From NCBI RefSeq assembly GCF_947488515.1, contig NZ_CANKZF010000003.1:310001-374000 (forward strand): DNA of 64,000 nucleotides. Reading direction: 5' to 3'. The stretch comes from an uncultured Nocardioides sp. Its GTDB lineage: Bacteria; Actinomycetota; Actinomycetes; Propionibacteriales; Nocardioidaceae. Positions within the stretch are counted from its first letter, which is position 1. Every line of letters starts with the position of its first letter. Made by a program: the position numbers and the translations under genes. Shown one piece after another: positions 1 to 8,090 of the stretch. Under the pieces are notes generated by a model that was given only the letters and a program-made list of their open reading frames with translations, did no database searches and had not been told where the DNA came from.

Positions 1-1
1 G

Positions 2-1084
2 GCGGTCGACGCGATCCTCGGCCTCGACCCCGCCGGCCTGCTGCGGTACGGCGCCACCAGCGTCGCCCTCACCACTGCGCTGTGGGACGCCCGCGCGCGC
101 CGCGAGTGCCTCGAGCGGACCGCGGCGGCGGCCCGCGACGCGGGTGCGCTCCAGCTGCTCGACTCGACCTTGTGGATCATGTCGCTGGCCGAGCTCACAG
201 GAGGCACTCCGCGCCACGCCCACGAGTACATCGAGCAGGTGCGCGAGCTGCGTCGGGCGATCGGCTACGACGCCGAGCACGTCATCAACGTCGCCCTGCT
301 CGCCTGGGCGGGCGCACCCCGCCCGCAGGTGGAGATGATCGCGGACGGCGCCGGGTCGATGGGCTTCGGGGGCGTGCAGGCCGCCGGCCAGGCCGCCCTG
401 GCCGTGCGCGACCTGGCGGAGGCCGACTACGAGCAGGCCTACCGACGGCTCAAGCCGTTGGTCGACGACCCGTTCCTCCAGGTCACGCCACTGGAGCTGC
501 CCGACTTCGTGGAGGCAGCCTGTCGCAGCGAGCGCGCGCACGAGGCGTCGGAGCACGTCCACCACCTCGAGGCGCTTGCGAGCGTCAACGGGTCGCCGTG
601 GACCACGGGAGTCGCCCACCGCTCGCGCGCGTTGGTCGAACAGGGCGACGCAGAGCCCCACCACCGGGCGGCAATCGAGGCCTTGGCCGCAGGCGACCTG
701 CCGATCGAGCTGGGGCGGGCCCACCTGCTGTACGGCGAGTGGCTGCGGCGAGCCAGACGCCGCCGCGACGCCCGCGAGCAGCTCCACGCTGCCCTCGCCC
801 TGTTCGATCACGGCCGCGCACCTGCCTTCGCCGCTCGCTCGCGCGCGGAGCTCAGCGCCATCGGTGACCAGGCCGCACCGGTGGGGACGCGCGACCCGCT
901 CGACCTGACCCCCCAGCAGCTGACCGTCGCGCGGCTCGCGGCCGACGGCCGCACCAACGCCGAGATCGGCGCGACGATGTTCCTGAGCCCCAACACCGTC
1001 GACTACCACCTGCGCAACGTCTTCCACAAGCTCGGCATCTCCTCGCGGCGCCAGCTGGCCGAGCGCCTCGCCGGTTCGGACTGA
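2..1084 (+). CDS. LuxR-family transcriptional regulator, C-terminal part (5' end outside window)
   Basis: An open frame runs from the window edge to TGA at 1082-1084, giving 360 codons with no start, so the gene is truncated by the window. The last ~60 residues form a LuxR-type helix-turn-helix (LTPQQLTVARLAADGRTNAE, then a recognition helix around SPNTVDYHLRNVFHKLGIS). The visible upstream part is alpha-helical and Ala/Arg/Glu-rich, as in the TPR-like middle of large ATP-binding LuxR (LAL) regulators. The ATPase part is not visible, so LAL membership is inferred. It is a DNA-binding regulator with unknown targets; the downstream hydrolases are candidates by position only. Confidence 0.85.
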   Translation, partial: AVDAILGLDPAGLLRYGATSVALTTALWDARARRECLERTAAAARDAGALQLLDSTLWIMSLAELTGGTPRHAHEYIEQVRELRRAIGYDAEHVINVALLAWAGAPRPQVEMIADGAGSMGFGGVQAAGQAALAVRDLAEADYEQAYRRLKPLVDDPFLQVTPLELPDFVEAACRSERAHEASEHVHHLEALASVNGSPWTTGVAHRSRALVEQGDAEPHHRAAIEALAAGDLPIELGRAHLLYGEWLRRARRRRDAREQLHAALALFDHGRAPAFAARSRAELSAIGDQAAPVGTRDPLDLTPQQLTVARLAADGRTNAEIGATMFLSPNTVDYHLRNVFHKLGISSRRQLAERLAGSD

Positions 1085-1206
1085 CGGCCCCGGGACGACG
1101 TCTCGGACGATGCCCGGACTACGTGGCGCGCGTGGTCCGCGTGGTGCCGACCTCCGCCACGCTCGGAGGCATCCCGACTCCAGCCCGGCCCACCCCAGGA
1201 GGCCCC

Positions 1207-2031
1207 ATGCCCTACGTCACCGCCGACGACGGCGCCCGCATCTTCTACAAGGACTGGGGTGTCGACGGCACCCCCGTCATCCTCAGCCACGGCTGGCCGC
1301 TCAACGCGGACGCCTGGGAGGCCACCGCCCTGTTCCTCGCCGAGCACGGACACCGCGCGATCGCCCACGACCGCCGCGGTCACGGGCGCTCGAGCCAGAC
1401 GTGGGACGGCAACGAGATGGACACCTACGCCGACGACCTGGCCTGCCTGGTCGAGGCCCTGGACCTCTCGGACCTCACCCTCGTTGGCCACTCCACGGGC
1501 GGCGGCGAGGTCGTGCACTACGTGGGTCGCCACGGCACGTCCCGGGTCTCCCGGCTCGTCCTGGTGTCCGCCGTGCCGCCGCTGATGCTGCGCACGGACG
1601 ACAACCCGGACGGCCTGCCGATCGCGGTGTTCGACGACATCCGGGCGGGGGAGGCCGCCAACCGCTCGCAGCTCTACCGCGACCTGGCCGACGGACCGTT
1701 CTTCGGGCACAACCGCAACCACGACGTGGCCCAGGGCTTCCGCGACGCCTTCTGGCTCCAGAGCATGGCGTGCGGCCACCGGGCGGCGTACGAGTGCATC
1801 GCCGCGTTCAGCGCGACGGACTTCCGGCCCGACCTGGAGAAGGTCGACGTCCCCACCCTGGTCATCCACGGCGACGACGACCAGATCGTGCCCTTCGAGG
1901 TCGGGGGCGCGCGGTCGGCGGCCCTGGTCGCCGGCGCCGAGCTGAAGGTCTACGAGGGCGGCGCGCACGCGCTGCCCGACACCGACCGCGACCGTCTCCA
2001 CGCCGACCTGCTCGCCTTCATCGACTCCTGA
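1207..2031 (+). CDS. Alpha/beta hydrolase (non-haem chloroperoxidase-like)
   Basis: A 274-residue alpha/beta-hydrolase fold protein. The nucleophile elbow GHSTGG puts Ser at ~96, the acid is Asp ~225 in HGDDDQIVP, and the base is His ~254 in GGAHALP. HGWP near residue 29 forms the oxyanion hole. Length and motifs match cofactor-free haloperoxidase/esterase proteins; the substrate cannot be told. ATG 1207 is chosen because AGGAGG lies just upstream at 1197-1202 and MPYVTADDG is the usual family N-terminus. It is followed after 12 bp by a second hydrolase, and the two probably form an operon. Confidence 0.88.
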   Translation: MPYVTADDGARIFYKDWGVDGTPVILSHGWPLNADAWEATALFLAEHGHRAIAHDRRGHGRSSQTWDGNEMDTYADDLACLVEALDLSDLTLVGHSTGGGEVVHYVGRHGTSRVSRLVLVSAVPPLMLRTDDNPDGLPIAVFDDIRAGEAANRSQLYRDLADGPFFGHNRNHDVAQGFRDAFWLQSMACGHRAAYECIAAFSATDFRPDLEKVDVPTLVIHGDDDQIVPFEVGGARSAALVAGAELKVYEGGAHALPDTDRDRLHADLLAFIDS

Positions 2032-2043
2032 GAGGAACCGCTC

Positions 2044-2877
2044 ATGACCGACCAAACACCCGAGACCATCGTGCTGGTGCACGGGCTCTGGATGACCCCC
2101 CGCAGCTGGGAGCACTGGGTCACCCACTACGAGGCGCAGGGGCACACGGTGCTCACGCCCGGCTACCCCGGGTTCGACATCGAGGTCGAGGCGCTGCGCG
2201 AGAACCCGCAGGTCATCGCCGACCTCACCGTCCCCGAGACCGTCGACCACCTCGCCTCCGTGGTCGAGGGGGTCGGCAGCCCGCCGATCATCATCGGACA
2301 CTCGTTCGGGGGGACCCTCACCCAGCTGCTCCTGGCCCGCGGGCTGGGCTCGGCGGGGGTGGTCATCGACTCCGCGCCGACCGAGGGCGTGCGGGTGAAC
2401 CCGGTCTCCCAGGCCAGGTCGCTGTTCCCCGCGCTGAAGAACCCGGCCAACCGGCACAAGGCGGTGGGCTTCACGCCCGAGGAGTTCCACTACGCCTTCA
2501 CCAACACCCTCTCCGAGGAGGAGTCGCGCAAGGTCTGGGACCGCTACGCGATCGCGGCTCCCGGCTACTGGGTGTGGGAGTACGGGTTGTTCGCCAACTT
2601 CAAGCCCGGCCACCAGGACACCTGGGTGGACTACTCCGCCGACCGTGCCCCGCTGCTGTTCATCGCCGGCTCGGAGGACCACATCATGCCGCCGTCGGTG
2701 AACCGGTCGAACGCCAAGCACTACGACAAGTCGCCGGCCGTCACCGACTACCACGAGTTCGAGGGGCGCGACCACTGGACCTGCGCCGCGCCCGGGTGGG
2801 AGGCGGTCGCCGACCACGCGCTGGCGTGGGCCCGCGAGCACAGCCGTACGGCGTCGACCGGGACCGTGGGGTCCTGA
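2044..2877 (+). CDS. Alpha/beta hydrolase
   Basis: A 277-residue alpha/beta hydrolase, distinct from its upstream neighbour. It has HGLW at ~13 (oxyanion hole), GHSFGG with Ser ~87, Asp ~212 in GSEDHIMPP and His ~244 in GRDHW, so the triad is complete. No signal peptide, so it is cytoplasmic. An AGAGGAA ribosome binding site precedes ATG 2044. The operon ends at the strong hairpin at 2894-2928. The substrate is unknown; esterase, lactonase or haloalkane-type activity are all possible. Confidence 0.85.
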   Translation: MTDQTPETIVLVHGLWMTPRSWEHWVTHYEAQGHTVLTPGYPGFDIEVEALRENPQVIADLTVPETVDHLASVVEGVGSPPIIIGHSFGGTLTQLLLARGLGSAGVVIDSAPTEGVRVNPVSQARSLFPALKNPANRHKAVGFTPEEFHYAFTNTLSEEESRKVWDRYAIAAPGYWVWEYGLFANFKPGHQDTWVDYSADRAPLLFIAGSEDHIMPPSVNRSNAKHYDKSPAVTDYHEFEGRDHWTCAAPGWEAVADHALAWAREHSRTASTGTVGS

Positions 2878-2893
2878 GCAACCCGTGCCGCGA

Positions 2894-2928
2894 GGGGCCG
2901 ACCGGGCTGGCACAGCCCGGTCGGCCCC
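2894..2928 (+). terminator. Strong intrinsic-type hairpin after the hydrolase pair
   Basis: Perfect 16-bp inverted repeat: arm GGGGCCGACCGGGCTG at 2894-2909, loop GCA, complementary arm 2913-2928. It lies 17 bp after the stop of the second hydrolase. There is no T-run, as is usual in high-GC actinobacteria. Confidence 0.75.
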
Positions 2929-2965
2929 GTCGGCGTCGGGGCAACCGGCGGGTCGGGGCGCGAAC

Positions 2966-2971
2966 TACAGT
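2966..2971 (+). promoter_or_regulatory. -10 box of a leaderless promoter (HxlR gene)
   Basis: TACAGT lies 6 nt before GTG 2978, the spacing expected when transcription starts at the start codon. No clear -35 is seen. Confidence 0.5.
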
Positions 2972-2977
2972 GGCGAG

Positions 2978-3481
2978 GTGTCAATGAAGCTCGAGGGGGC
3001 GCTCGCCCTGCGCGACAACCAGCCGGTCGGCAGCTACTGCCCGATCGAGCGCACGCTGGCGGTCGTGAGCACGAGGTCGGCGATGCTGGTCCTGCGCGAG
3101 GCGTTCTACGGCGCCTCCCGCTTCGAGGAGTTCGCGGCTCGAGCCGACCTGACCGACGCCACGACGTCCGCCCGGCTCCGCGACCTGGTCCGAGCCGGCG
3201 TCCTCGAGAAGCGTCCCTACCAGGAGCCCGGCCAGCGCCGGCGGCACGAGTACGCCCTGACGCCGGCGGGGGAGGACCTGATGCCGGCGCTGTTCGCCCT
3301 GCTCCAGTGGGCCAACCGCCACGACCCGCCGCCGTACCCGCCGCGACTCACCCACGACGGGTGCGGCCGACCGGTGACCATCGAGGCGCGGTGCGACGCC
3401 GGACACCACGTCACGAGCGACGACGTCACCGTCACGGCCGCCGGACCCTTCGGTCTCGACGACCCGGTCACCGCGGGCTGA
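2978..3481 (+). CDS. HxlR-family winged-helix transcriptional regulator
   Basis: 167 residues. The N-terminal half matches the HxlR (DUF24) winged helix: CPIERTLAVVSTRSAMLVLR at ~20-40, then a helix-turn-helix with TTSARLRDLVRAGVLEKRPY. Members often sense electrophiles or redox change through an N-terminal Cys, present here as the CPIE Cys. A His/Cys-containing C-terminal extension (DGCGRPVTIEARCDAGHH) could be a second sensing site, which is inference. Start GTG 2978 is preferred because of the leaderless-type TACAGT box; ATG 2984 is the alternative. It is convergent with the next hydrolase. Confidence 0.85.
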   Translation: MSMKLEGALALRDNQPVGSYCPIERTLAVVSTRSAMLVLREAFYGASRFEEFAARADLTDATTSARLRDLVRAGVLEKRPYQEPGQRRRHEYALTPAGEDLMPALFALLQWANRHDPPPYPPRLTHDGCGRPVTIEARCDAGHHVTSDDVTVTAAGPFGLDDPVTAG

Positions 3482-3508
3482 CCACCGCACCTCCGGTGGC
3501 ACGGCAAC

Positions 3509-3534
3509 GGGCCGACCGCCCGAGCGGCCGGCCC
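3509..3534. terminator. Bidirectional hairpin between convergent genes
   Basis: GGGCCGACCGC (3509-3519) pairs with GCGGCCGGCCC (3524-3534) around a 4-nt loop with one mismatch. It lies between the HxlR gene (+) and the exported hydrolase (-), so it could serve both. Confidence 0.55.
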
Positions 3535-3548
3535 AGCGTCGTGGCCCC

Positions 3549-4442
3549 TCAGCGAGCGGCCTCCCGGATGAGCTTCGTGACGACGCGCGGGTGGCTCATC
3601 ATCGCGACGTGGGAGCTGTCGACCTCCACGACCCGCGCGCCGGCGCGCTCGGCCATCACGCGCTCGGCCTCGGGCGGGATGATCCGGTCCTGGGTGGCGA
3701 CCAGGTACCAGCTCGGGATCTCCGCCCACGCCGGCGGACCCGACTCCGTCTGCAGGGCGGACAGGGCGCCGGGGCGTTGGCTCGCCGCCATGAAGCGGGT
3801 CGTGCGGGCGGGCAGGTCCTGCGCGAACAGCTCGCCGAACCATGCCGGGTCGATGTAGGCGTCAGCGTTCAGCGGCTGGCCCGGGATCGGCCGGATCACC
3901 AGGTGGTCGGTCACCGTCGTGTGGCCGCCGCCGAGGAGGTTCGCCTCGGCGACGCTCTCGCCCTCGGCCGGGGCGTACGCCGCCACGTAGACGAGGGAGC
4001 GGACGGCGGGGTTGCCCGTCGCCGCGTTGCTGATCACCGCACCGCCGTAGGAGTGACCCACCAGCACGACCGGTCCCTCGACGGTGCTCAGGAACGCGCG
4101 CAGGTACGCGCCATCGCTGATCGGGTCGCGAAGCGGGTTCGAGAACGCCAGGACCGGGTAGCCCTGGTCCATCAGCTGCGTCGCGACGGCGTCCCACCCG
4201 CTGGAGTCGGCGAACGCGCCGTGCACCAGCACGACGGTCGGCCGGTCGACGTGTCCGGGGTGGTGCGGGTGCCCGGGCCGGTCGGGCCGGTCGGGCCGGT
4301 CGGGGTGGGCGGCCGAGTCCGCGATCGGGCCCGGTGGCGAGCCGGACGTGGCGGCGGCGAACAGCGTCCCCACCAGCGTCAGCGCCAGTGTCAGCGGCAG
4401 GAGGACGGCCGCCAGCGGGCGGGTCAGGAACCGGTGTCTCAT
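3549..4442 (-). CDS. Exported alpha/beta hydrolase with Pro/His/Asp-rich linker
   Basis: 297 residues. Residues 1-32 form a signal peptide or membrane anchor (MRHRF, then an Ala/Leu core). A low-complexity linker of HPDRPDRPDRPGHPHHPGH type (~46-64) comes next, then an alpha/beta-hydrolase domain with HGAF, GHSYGG (Ser ~131), Asp ~252 in ATQDRIIPP and His ~278 in DSSHVAM. The fold resembles secreted esterases of the EstC/methylketone-synthase type. GAGGAG upstream supports ATG 4442. Its substrate is unknown. The linker is encoded by a 9-bp tandem repeat. Confidence 0.85.
   Translation of the reverse strand: MRHRFLTRPLAAVLLPLTLALTLVGTLFAAATSGSPPGPIADSAAHPDRPDRPDRPGHPHHPGHVDRPTVVLVHGAFADSSGWDAVATQLMDQGYPVLAFSNPLRDPISDGAYLRAFLSTVEGPVVLVGHSYGGAVISNAATGNPAVRSLVYVAAYAPAEGESVAEANLLGGGHTTVTDHLVIRPIPGQPLNADAYIDPAWFGELFAQDLPARTTRFMAASQRPGALSALQTESGPPAWAEIPSWYLVATQDRIIPPEAERVMAERAGARVVEVDSSHVAMMSHPRVVTKLIREAAR
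4275..4301 (+). repeat. Tandem 9-bp repeat (GGGCCGGTC x3) inside the exported hydrolase gene
   Basis: Three perfect copies of GGGCCGGTC, read on the minus strand as GAC-CGG-CCC (Asp-Arg-Pro). It is in frame, so copy-number change would only lengthen the linker. Confidence 0.85.
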
Positions 4443-4555
4443 CAGGGGACTCCTCGTCTCGTGGGTGACCCCGATCGTCGATCGGCGTGCGCCCCCCGCG
4501 GACCACGCGCGTCGCGTAGTCGGCGGGGTCGCACCCTGCCCGCCTCAGCCTCGGC

Positions 4556-5293
4556 TCACCACGGCTGGACGCCGGTCTCGTCCCGGAAGGTTCCGGTGGG
4601 GCCGCCGTCGGGGAGCGTCGCGAGCTCCAGGAACACTGCGGCGCCCTGCTCGGGGGTCCGGGTGCCGCGGTGACCGTTGAGGTCCGTGGCGACGTGGCCC
4701 GGGCAGCCGGCGTTGACGAGGATGCCGCTGCCGGCGAGCTCCTTCGCGTAGTGGACCGTGAGGGCGTTCAGGTAGGTCTTGGTGGGGGAGTAGGCGCCCG
4801 AGATCGGGCCGACCGGATCGGCCTGTGCAGTCTGGAGTCCGAGCGAGCCGACGGTGCTGGAGACGTTCACGACCCGGGGCGCGGCCGACTGGCGGAGCAT
4901 GGGCAGCATGGCGTTGGTGACACGGAGGACGCCGAGGACGTTGACGTCGACGACGGCGAGGACCTGGTCGGCGGTGACCCGCGACGGCTCCTGCGGCATC
5001 CCGCCGGTGATGCCGGCGTTGTTGACCAGGACGTCGAGACCGCCCAGCCCGCGCAGCTGCTCTGCCGCGGCGGCGACGCTCGCGTCGTCGGTGACGTCGA
5101 GCGCGACGCCGAAGACGTCGTGCCCGTCGGCCTGCAGCTTGGCCACGGCCTCCTCGCGGCGTCGCGGGTCGCGGGCGCCGACACCGACGCGGAAGCCGAG
5201 CCGCGCCAGGCCTGCGGCGATCTCGTGGCCGATGCCCTTGTTGGCGCCGGTGACCAGCGCCGTCCTCGTGTGACTGGTGGTGTTGTCTGACAT
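4556..5293 (-). CDS. SDR-family NAD(P)-dependent oxidoreductase
   Basis: 245 residues, a classical short-chain dehydrogenase: TGANKGIG (15-22) binds the cofactor, NNAG at 91-94, catalytic Ser ~145, Tyr 168 and Lys 172 (YSPTK). Arg at 41 in GARDPRR suggests NADP(H) preference. The start at 5293 is preceded by CACGAT at 6 nt, a leaderless arrangement. It is divergent from the LysR gene across ~100 bp that contain a LysR-type box, so it is the likely target of that regulator. The substrate is unknown. Confidence 0.88.
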   Translation of the reverse strand: MSDNTTSHTRTALVTGANKGIGHEIAAGLARLGFRVGVGARDPRRREEAVAKLQADGHDVFGVALDVTDDASVAAAAEQLRGLGGLDVLVNNAGITGGMPQEPSRVTADQVLAVVDVNVLGVLRVTNAMLPMLRQSAAPRVVNVSSTVGSLGLQTAQADPVGPISGAYSPTKTYLNALTVHYAKELAGSGILVNAGCPGHVATDLNGHRGTRTPEQGAAVFLELATLPDGGPTGTFRDETGVQPW

Positions 5294-5350
5294 GCCTCGA
5301 TCGTGCGTCGACGGCCGCCCGGCGTTCCAACACCGATGCAGTGGTGGCCG

Positions 5351-5365
5351 ATACCGCGCCGGTAT
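5351..5365. promoter_or_regulatory. LysR-type T-N11-A operator candidate
   Basis: ATACC-N5-GGTAT perfect inverted repeat containing T(5352)-N11-A(5364), the classical LysR half-site format. It lies in the divergent SDR/LysR intergenic region, 31 bp before the LysR start. Confidence 0.65.
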
Positions 5366-5383
5366 GGGTGCAGGTCAGCGGCG

Positions 5384-5389
5384 TACGAT
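5384..5389 (+). promoter_or_regulatory. -10 box of a leaderless promoter (LysR gene)
   Basis: TACGAT lies 6 nt upstream of GTG 5396. The operator at 5351-5365 would overlap the -35 region. Confidence 0.55.
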
Positions 5390-5395
5390 CGGCGC

Positions 5396-6241
5396 GTGGA
5401 GACCCGCGAGCTGCGCTACTTCGTCGCCGTCGCCGAGGAGGCGCACGTCGGCCGTGCGGCCGAGAGGCTGGGCATGGCCCAGCCGCCGCTCTCGCGCGCC
5501 ATCGCCCAGCTCGAGCGCCGGCTCGGGACCGACCTGTTCGTGCGTACGCCGCGGGGCATGGCGCTGACCAGCGTGGGTGAGACCCTCCTCCATGAGGGTC
5601 GCGCGGCGCTGGCCGCGGTCGAGGCCGCCGAGCGGCGCACCCGCCGGGCCGCCGAGGCCCCGGGACGCGCGCCCGTGGTGCTGACGGCGAAGGCGGGGGC
5701 GTCCAGCGAGCTGATGGCCAAGCTCCTCGACGCCTATGCCGCCGAGCCCGACGCCGTCGCGGTCGACGTCGTGCTGAGCCCACCGGGTCACCAGGCGCTG
5801 ATGCTCCGCGACGGTCGCGCGGACGTCGCGATCCTGCACCGCCCCTTCGACGACACGAGCGGCTTCGACGTCGACGAGCTGGCGAGCGAGGACCAGGTCG
5901 TGATCCTCCCGAGCGGCCACCCGGCCAGCGCCAGACGCTCGATGACGCTCGCCGAGGCGGGTGCCATTCCTGGTCTGCCGCTCCCGCGGTGGCCGCGCCT
6001 GGACGGCAGCTACCCCGAGGGGCCCGGCGCCGAGCTCCGCGACCTCACGCAGGTGCTGCAGCTCGTCAGGCTCGGCCGGGCGGCGGTCGTCCTGCCCGAG
6101 TCGGCGCGCGCCAACCTGCGCGACGGGCTCGCCGTGGTGCCGCTGTCGGACGCCCCGCGGGTCACGACCCTCATCGCCTGGCCGGCGCACAGCACGTCGA
6201 CCGGCGTCGCCGGGCTGGTCCGCGCGGCAGCTGCCCTCTGA
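5396..6241 (+). CDS. LysR-family transcriptional regulator
   Basis: 281 residues from GTG 5396 (METRELRYFVAVAEE when initiated). Residues 1-60 are the LysR winged HTH (HVGRAAERLGMAQPPLSRAI, then LERRLGTDLFVR). The remainder is the periplasmic-binding-like effector domain. The start is set by the family N-terminus and the leaderless TACGAT box. Divergent orientation and the T-N11-A palindrome suggest it regulates itself and the SDR gene. The effector is unknown. Confidence 0.9.
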   Translation: METRELRYFVAVAEEAHVGRAAERLGMAQPPLSRAIAQLERRLGTDLFVRTPRGMALTSVGETLLHEGRAALAAVEAAERRTRRAAEAPGRAPVVLTAKAGASSELMAKLLDAYAAEPDAVAVDVVLSPPGHQALMLRDGRADVAILHRPFDDTSGFDVDELASEDQVVILPSGHPASARRSMTLAEAGAIPGLPLPRWPRLDGSYPEGPGAELRDLTQVLQLVRLGRAAVVLPESARANLRDGLAVVPLSDAPRVTTLIAWPAHSTSTGVAGLVRAAAAL

Positions 6242-6250
6242 ACCGAGGAC

Positions 6251-7534
6251 TCACCGGTCTGATCGGCGCTGGTTCTCCTCCGCGCGCCTCTGCAGCACCC
6301 TCCGCTCGCCCTCGTTGCGCGTGAGGCCGACCGCCTCGTCGAAGGCAGCCGCGGCGTCGGTGTGCCGCCCGGCTCTTTCCAGGAGGTCGCCGCGCACACT
6401 GGGCAGCAGCGGAGAGTCGCCGAGCCGGGACGGGTCCACGGCGTCGAGCACGGCGAGCCCCGCGGCGGCTCCGTGCGCCCGGCCGTGGGCCACGGCCCGG
6501 TTGACCTCGACGACCGCGCCGGGTGCGGCCTGGGCGAGGACGTCGTACAGCCTGGCGATGCGGCCCCAGTCCGTGTCCTCGGCGCGGGACGCGGTCGCGT
6601 GCTCGGCGGCGATGGAGGCCTGGAGGAAGTAGCGACCGACAGGCGCGCCGGCGGCAGCGAGGCGGGAGGCGGCCCGGAGCGCCGCGAGGCCGCGCCGGAT
6701 CATCAGCTCGTCCCACAGGGAGCGGTCCTGCGCCTCGAGCAGCACGGGCGTGCCGTCCGGGGAGAGGCGCGCGGCGGTCCGCGATCCCTGCAGCTCGAGC
6801 AGCGCCTGCAGGCCGAGCACCTCGGGCTCGTCGGGCGCGAGGTCGGCGAGCATCCGGGCCAGCCGTGTCGCCTCGGCGGCGAGGTCGGGGCGCATCCAGT
6901 CGTCGCCGGCGGTGGCGGCGTAGCCCTCGTTGAAGATCAGGTAGACCACGGCCATCGCGTCGTCGAGACGCGCCGTCCGCTCCTCGCCCGTCGGCAGATC
7001 GAGCCCCGCCCGGGCGGCCGTCAGCGTCTTCTTCGCCCGGGAGATGCGCTGGGCCATCGTCGTCTCGCTGGTGAGGAAGCCGCGGGCGATCTCGGCGGTG
7101 GTGAGGCCCCCGACGAGCCGCAGCGTGAGCGCGGCGCGGGACTCGGGGGTCAGCGAGGGGTGGCAGGACAGGAAGACCAGCCGCAGGACGTCGTCCTCGA
7201 TGTGGTCGACCTGGTCGTCGAGGTCGGGCATCCGTGCCTCCTCCTCGCCCCCGGCGTGCTCGAGCTCGGCCACCTTGCGGCGCAGCGTGTCGGCACGCCG
7301 GAAGTGGTCGACACCGCGGCGCTTGGCCGTCGTCATCAACCAGGCCGACGGGTTGTCGGGGATCCCCGACACCGGCCACTGCTCCAGCGCGGCGACGAGC
7401 GCGTCCTGCGCGAGGTCCTCAGCCAGGTCGACGTCACGCGTCATCCGGGCGAGAGCGCCGACGAGGCGGGCCGACTCGGCCCGCCACGTGGCGATCACGA
7501 CCCCCGAGGGGTCGTCGTACGTCCCTGCCGGCAC
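6251..7534 (-). CDS. ECF42-type RNA polymerase sigma factor (SigJ/DUF6596-like C-terminus)
   Basis: 427 residues. Region sigma-2 spans ~20-85 (DLAEDLAQDALVAALEQWP, then NPSAWLMTTAKRRGVD) and sigma-4 ~130-180 (LTTAEIARGFLTSETTMAQR). A ~240-residue helical C-terminal extension (LDDAMAVVYLIFNEGYAAT onward) is diagnostic of the ECF42 group, which lacks a classical anti-sigma factor and is encoded beside YCII/DGPF proteins, as here. Start GTG 7534 has TACGCT 6 nt upstream, so it may have its own leaderless promoter besides read-through from the YCII gene. A second copy of this module lies at 37-39.5 kb. Confidence 0.9.
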   Translation of the reverse strand: MPAGTYDDPSGVVIATWRAESARLVGALARMTRDVDLAEDLAQDALVAALEQWPVSGIPDNPSAWLMTTAKRRGVDHFRRADTLRRKVAELEHAGGEEEARMPDLDDQVDHIEDDVLRLVFLSCHPSLTPESRAALTLRLVGGLTTAEIARGFLTSETTMAQRISRAKKTLTAARAGLDLPTGEERTARLDDAMAVVYLIFNEGYAATAGDDWMRPDLAAEATRLARMLADLAPDEPEVLGLQALLELQGSRTAARLSPDGTPVLLEAQDRSLWDELMIRRGLAALRAASRLAAAGAPVGRYFLQASIAAEHATASRAEDTDWGRIARLYDVLAQAAPGAVVEVNRAVAHGRAHGAAAGLAVLDAVDPSRLGDSPLLPSVRGDLLERAGRHTDAAAAFDEAVGLTRNEGERRVLQRRAEENQRRSDR

Positions 7535-7557
7535 GCGGCCAGCGTAGTGAGCCGGCG

Positions 7558-7932
7558 TCAGTCGCCGGGAGCCTCCGGGCCCTCGGACACCTGGCGCAGG
7601 GTGGAGACCACGGTGACCTCCGGCCAGTGCTTGGCGTGCAGCTCGGCGAAGAGCCGCTGGTCGGCCACGGCCTCCTCGAGGCTGGCGTACTCCATCAGCG
7701 ACCAGCCGCCGACGACCTCCTTGCCCTCGGCGTAGGGACCGTCGACGCGGGTGACCTCGCCCCGACGGACCACGAAGTTGACGGCGTCCTCGGTGCCGAA
7801 GAGCCCGCCGCCGTCGACGAACGAGCCGTTGGCGGCGCGCTCCCCGATGAAGACGTCCATCGCGTCGAACAGCGACTGTGGCGGCACCCCGATGCCCTCT
7901 TCCATCCTGACGAATCCCATGAAACGCGGCAT
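7558..7932 (-). CDS. YCII (DGPF)-family protein paired with ECF42 sigma factor
   Basis: 124 residues, YCII-related alpha+beta fold. The signature DGPYAE lies at ~64-69, followed by VGGWSLMEY. Such proteins are the standard genetic partners and main targets of ECF42 sigma factors; their biochemical role is not established. ATG 7932 has AGGAGG 7-8 nt upstream. The gene ends 23 bp before the sigma gene. A probable ECF42 promoter is at 7979-8005. Confidence 0.85.
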   Translation of the reverse strand: MPRFMGFVRMEEGIGVPPQSLFDAMDVFIGERAANGSFVDGGGLFGTEDAVNFVVRRGEVTRVDGPYAEGKEVVGGWSLMEYASLEEAVADQRLFAELHAKHWPEVTVVSTLRQVSEGPEAPGD

Positions 7933-7978
7933 TGTGATCGTTCCTCCTGTGGTGCGGTGGGTGTGTTCTCGCACGTAC

Positions 7979-8005
7979 GTCGAACGGGCGCGGCGCGGCT
8001 CGACA
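7979..8005 (-). promoter_or_regulatory. Probable ECF42-dependent promoter of YCII-sigma operon
   Basis: On the minus strand TGTCGA (8005-8000), 17 nt, then CGAC (7982-7979), about 47 nt before the YCII start. The same TGTCGA-N17-CG(A/T)C arrangement precedes the second ECF42 operon (39545-39571). It fits the promoter type I recall for ECF42 factors. Confidence 0.65.
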
Positions 8006-8090
8006 TCAGCGCCGACGATTTCTTGGACATCTTTCGCGACATCCTTCTCCCACCCGTGCCGTGCTTGCCACCCCCGCGCACCATGGACCC

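Noticed and set aside
1003..2913. A 636-codon minus-strand frame opposite the two hydrolases
   Set aside because: It lies wholly antisense to two complete alpha/beta hydrolases with intact triads and itself shows no recognisable domain.
3348..3364. TCACCC-ACGAC-GGGTGC, resembling the repeat at 53-57 kb
   Set aside because: It is inside the HxlR coding sequence, has a mismatch at the last base, and no -10 box follows at the right distance.
8061..8090. An earlier ATG (8061) for the PQQ-type dehydrogenase
   Set aside because: It would put ten extra residues before a standard lipoprotein signal; ATG 8091 gives a proper signal peptide.
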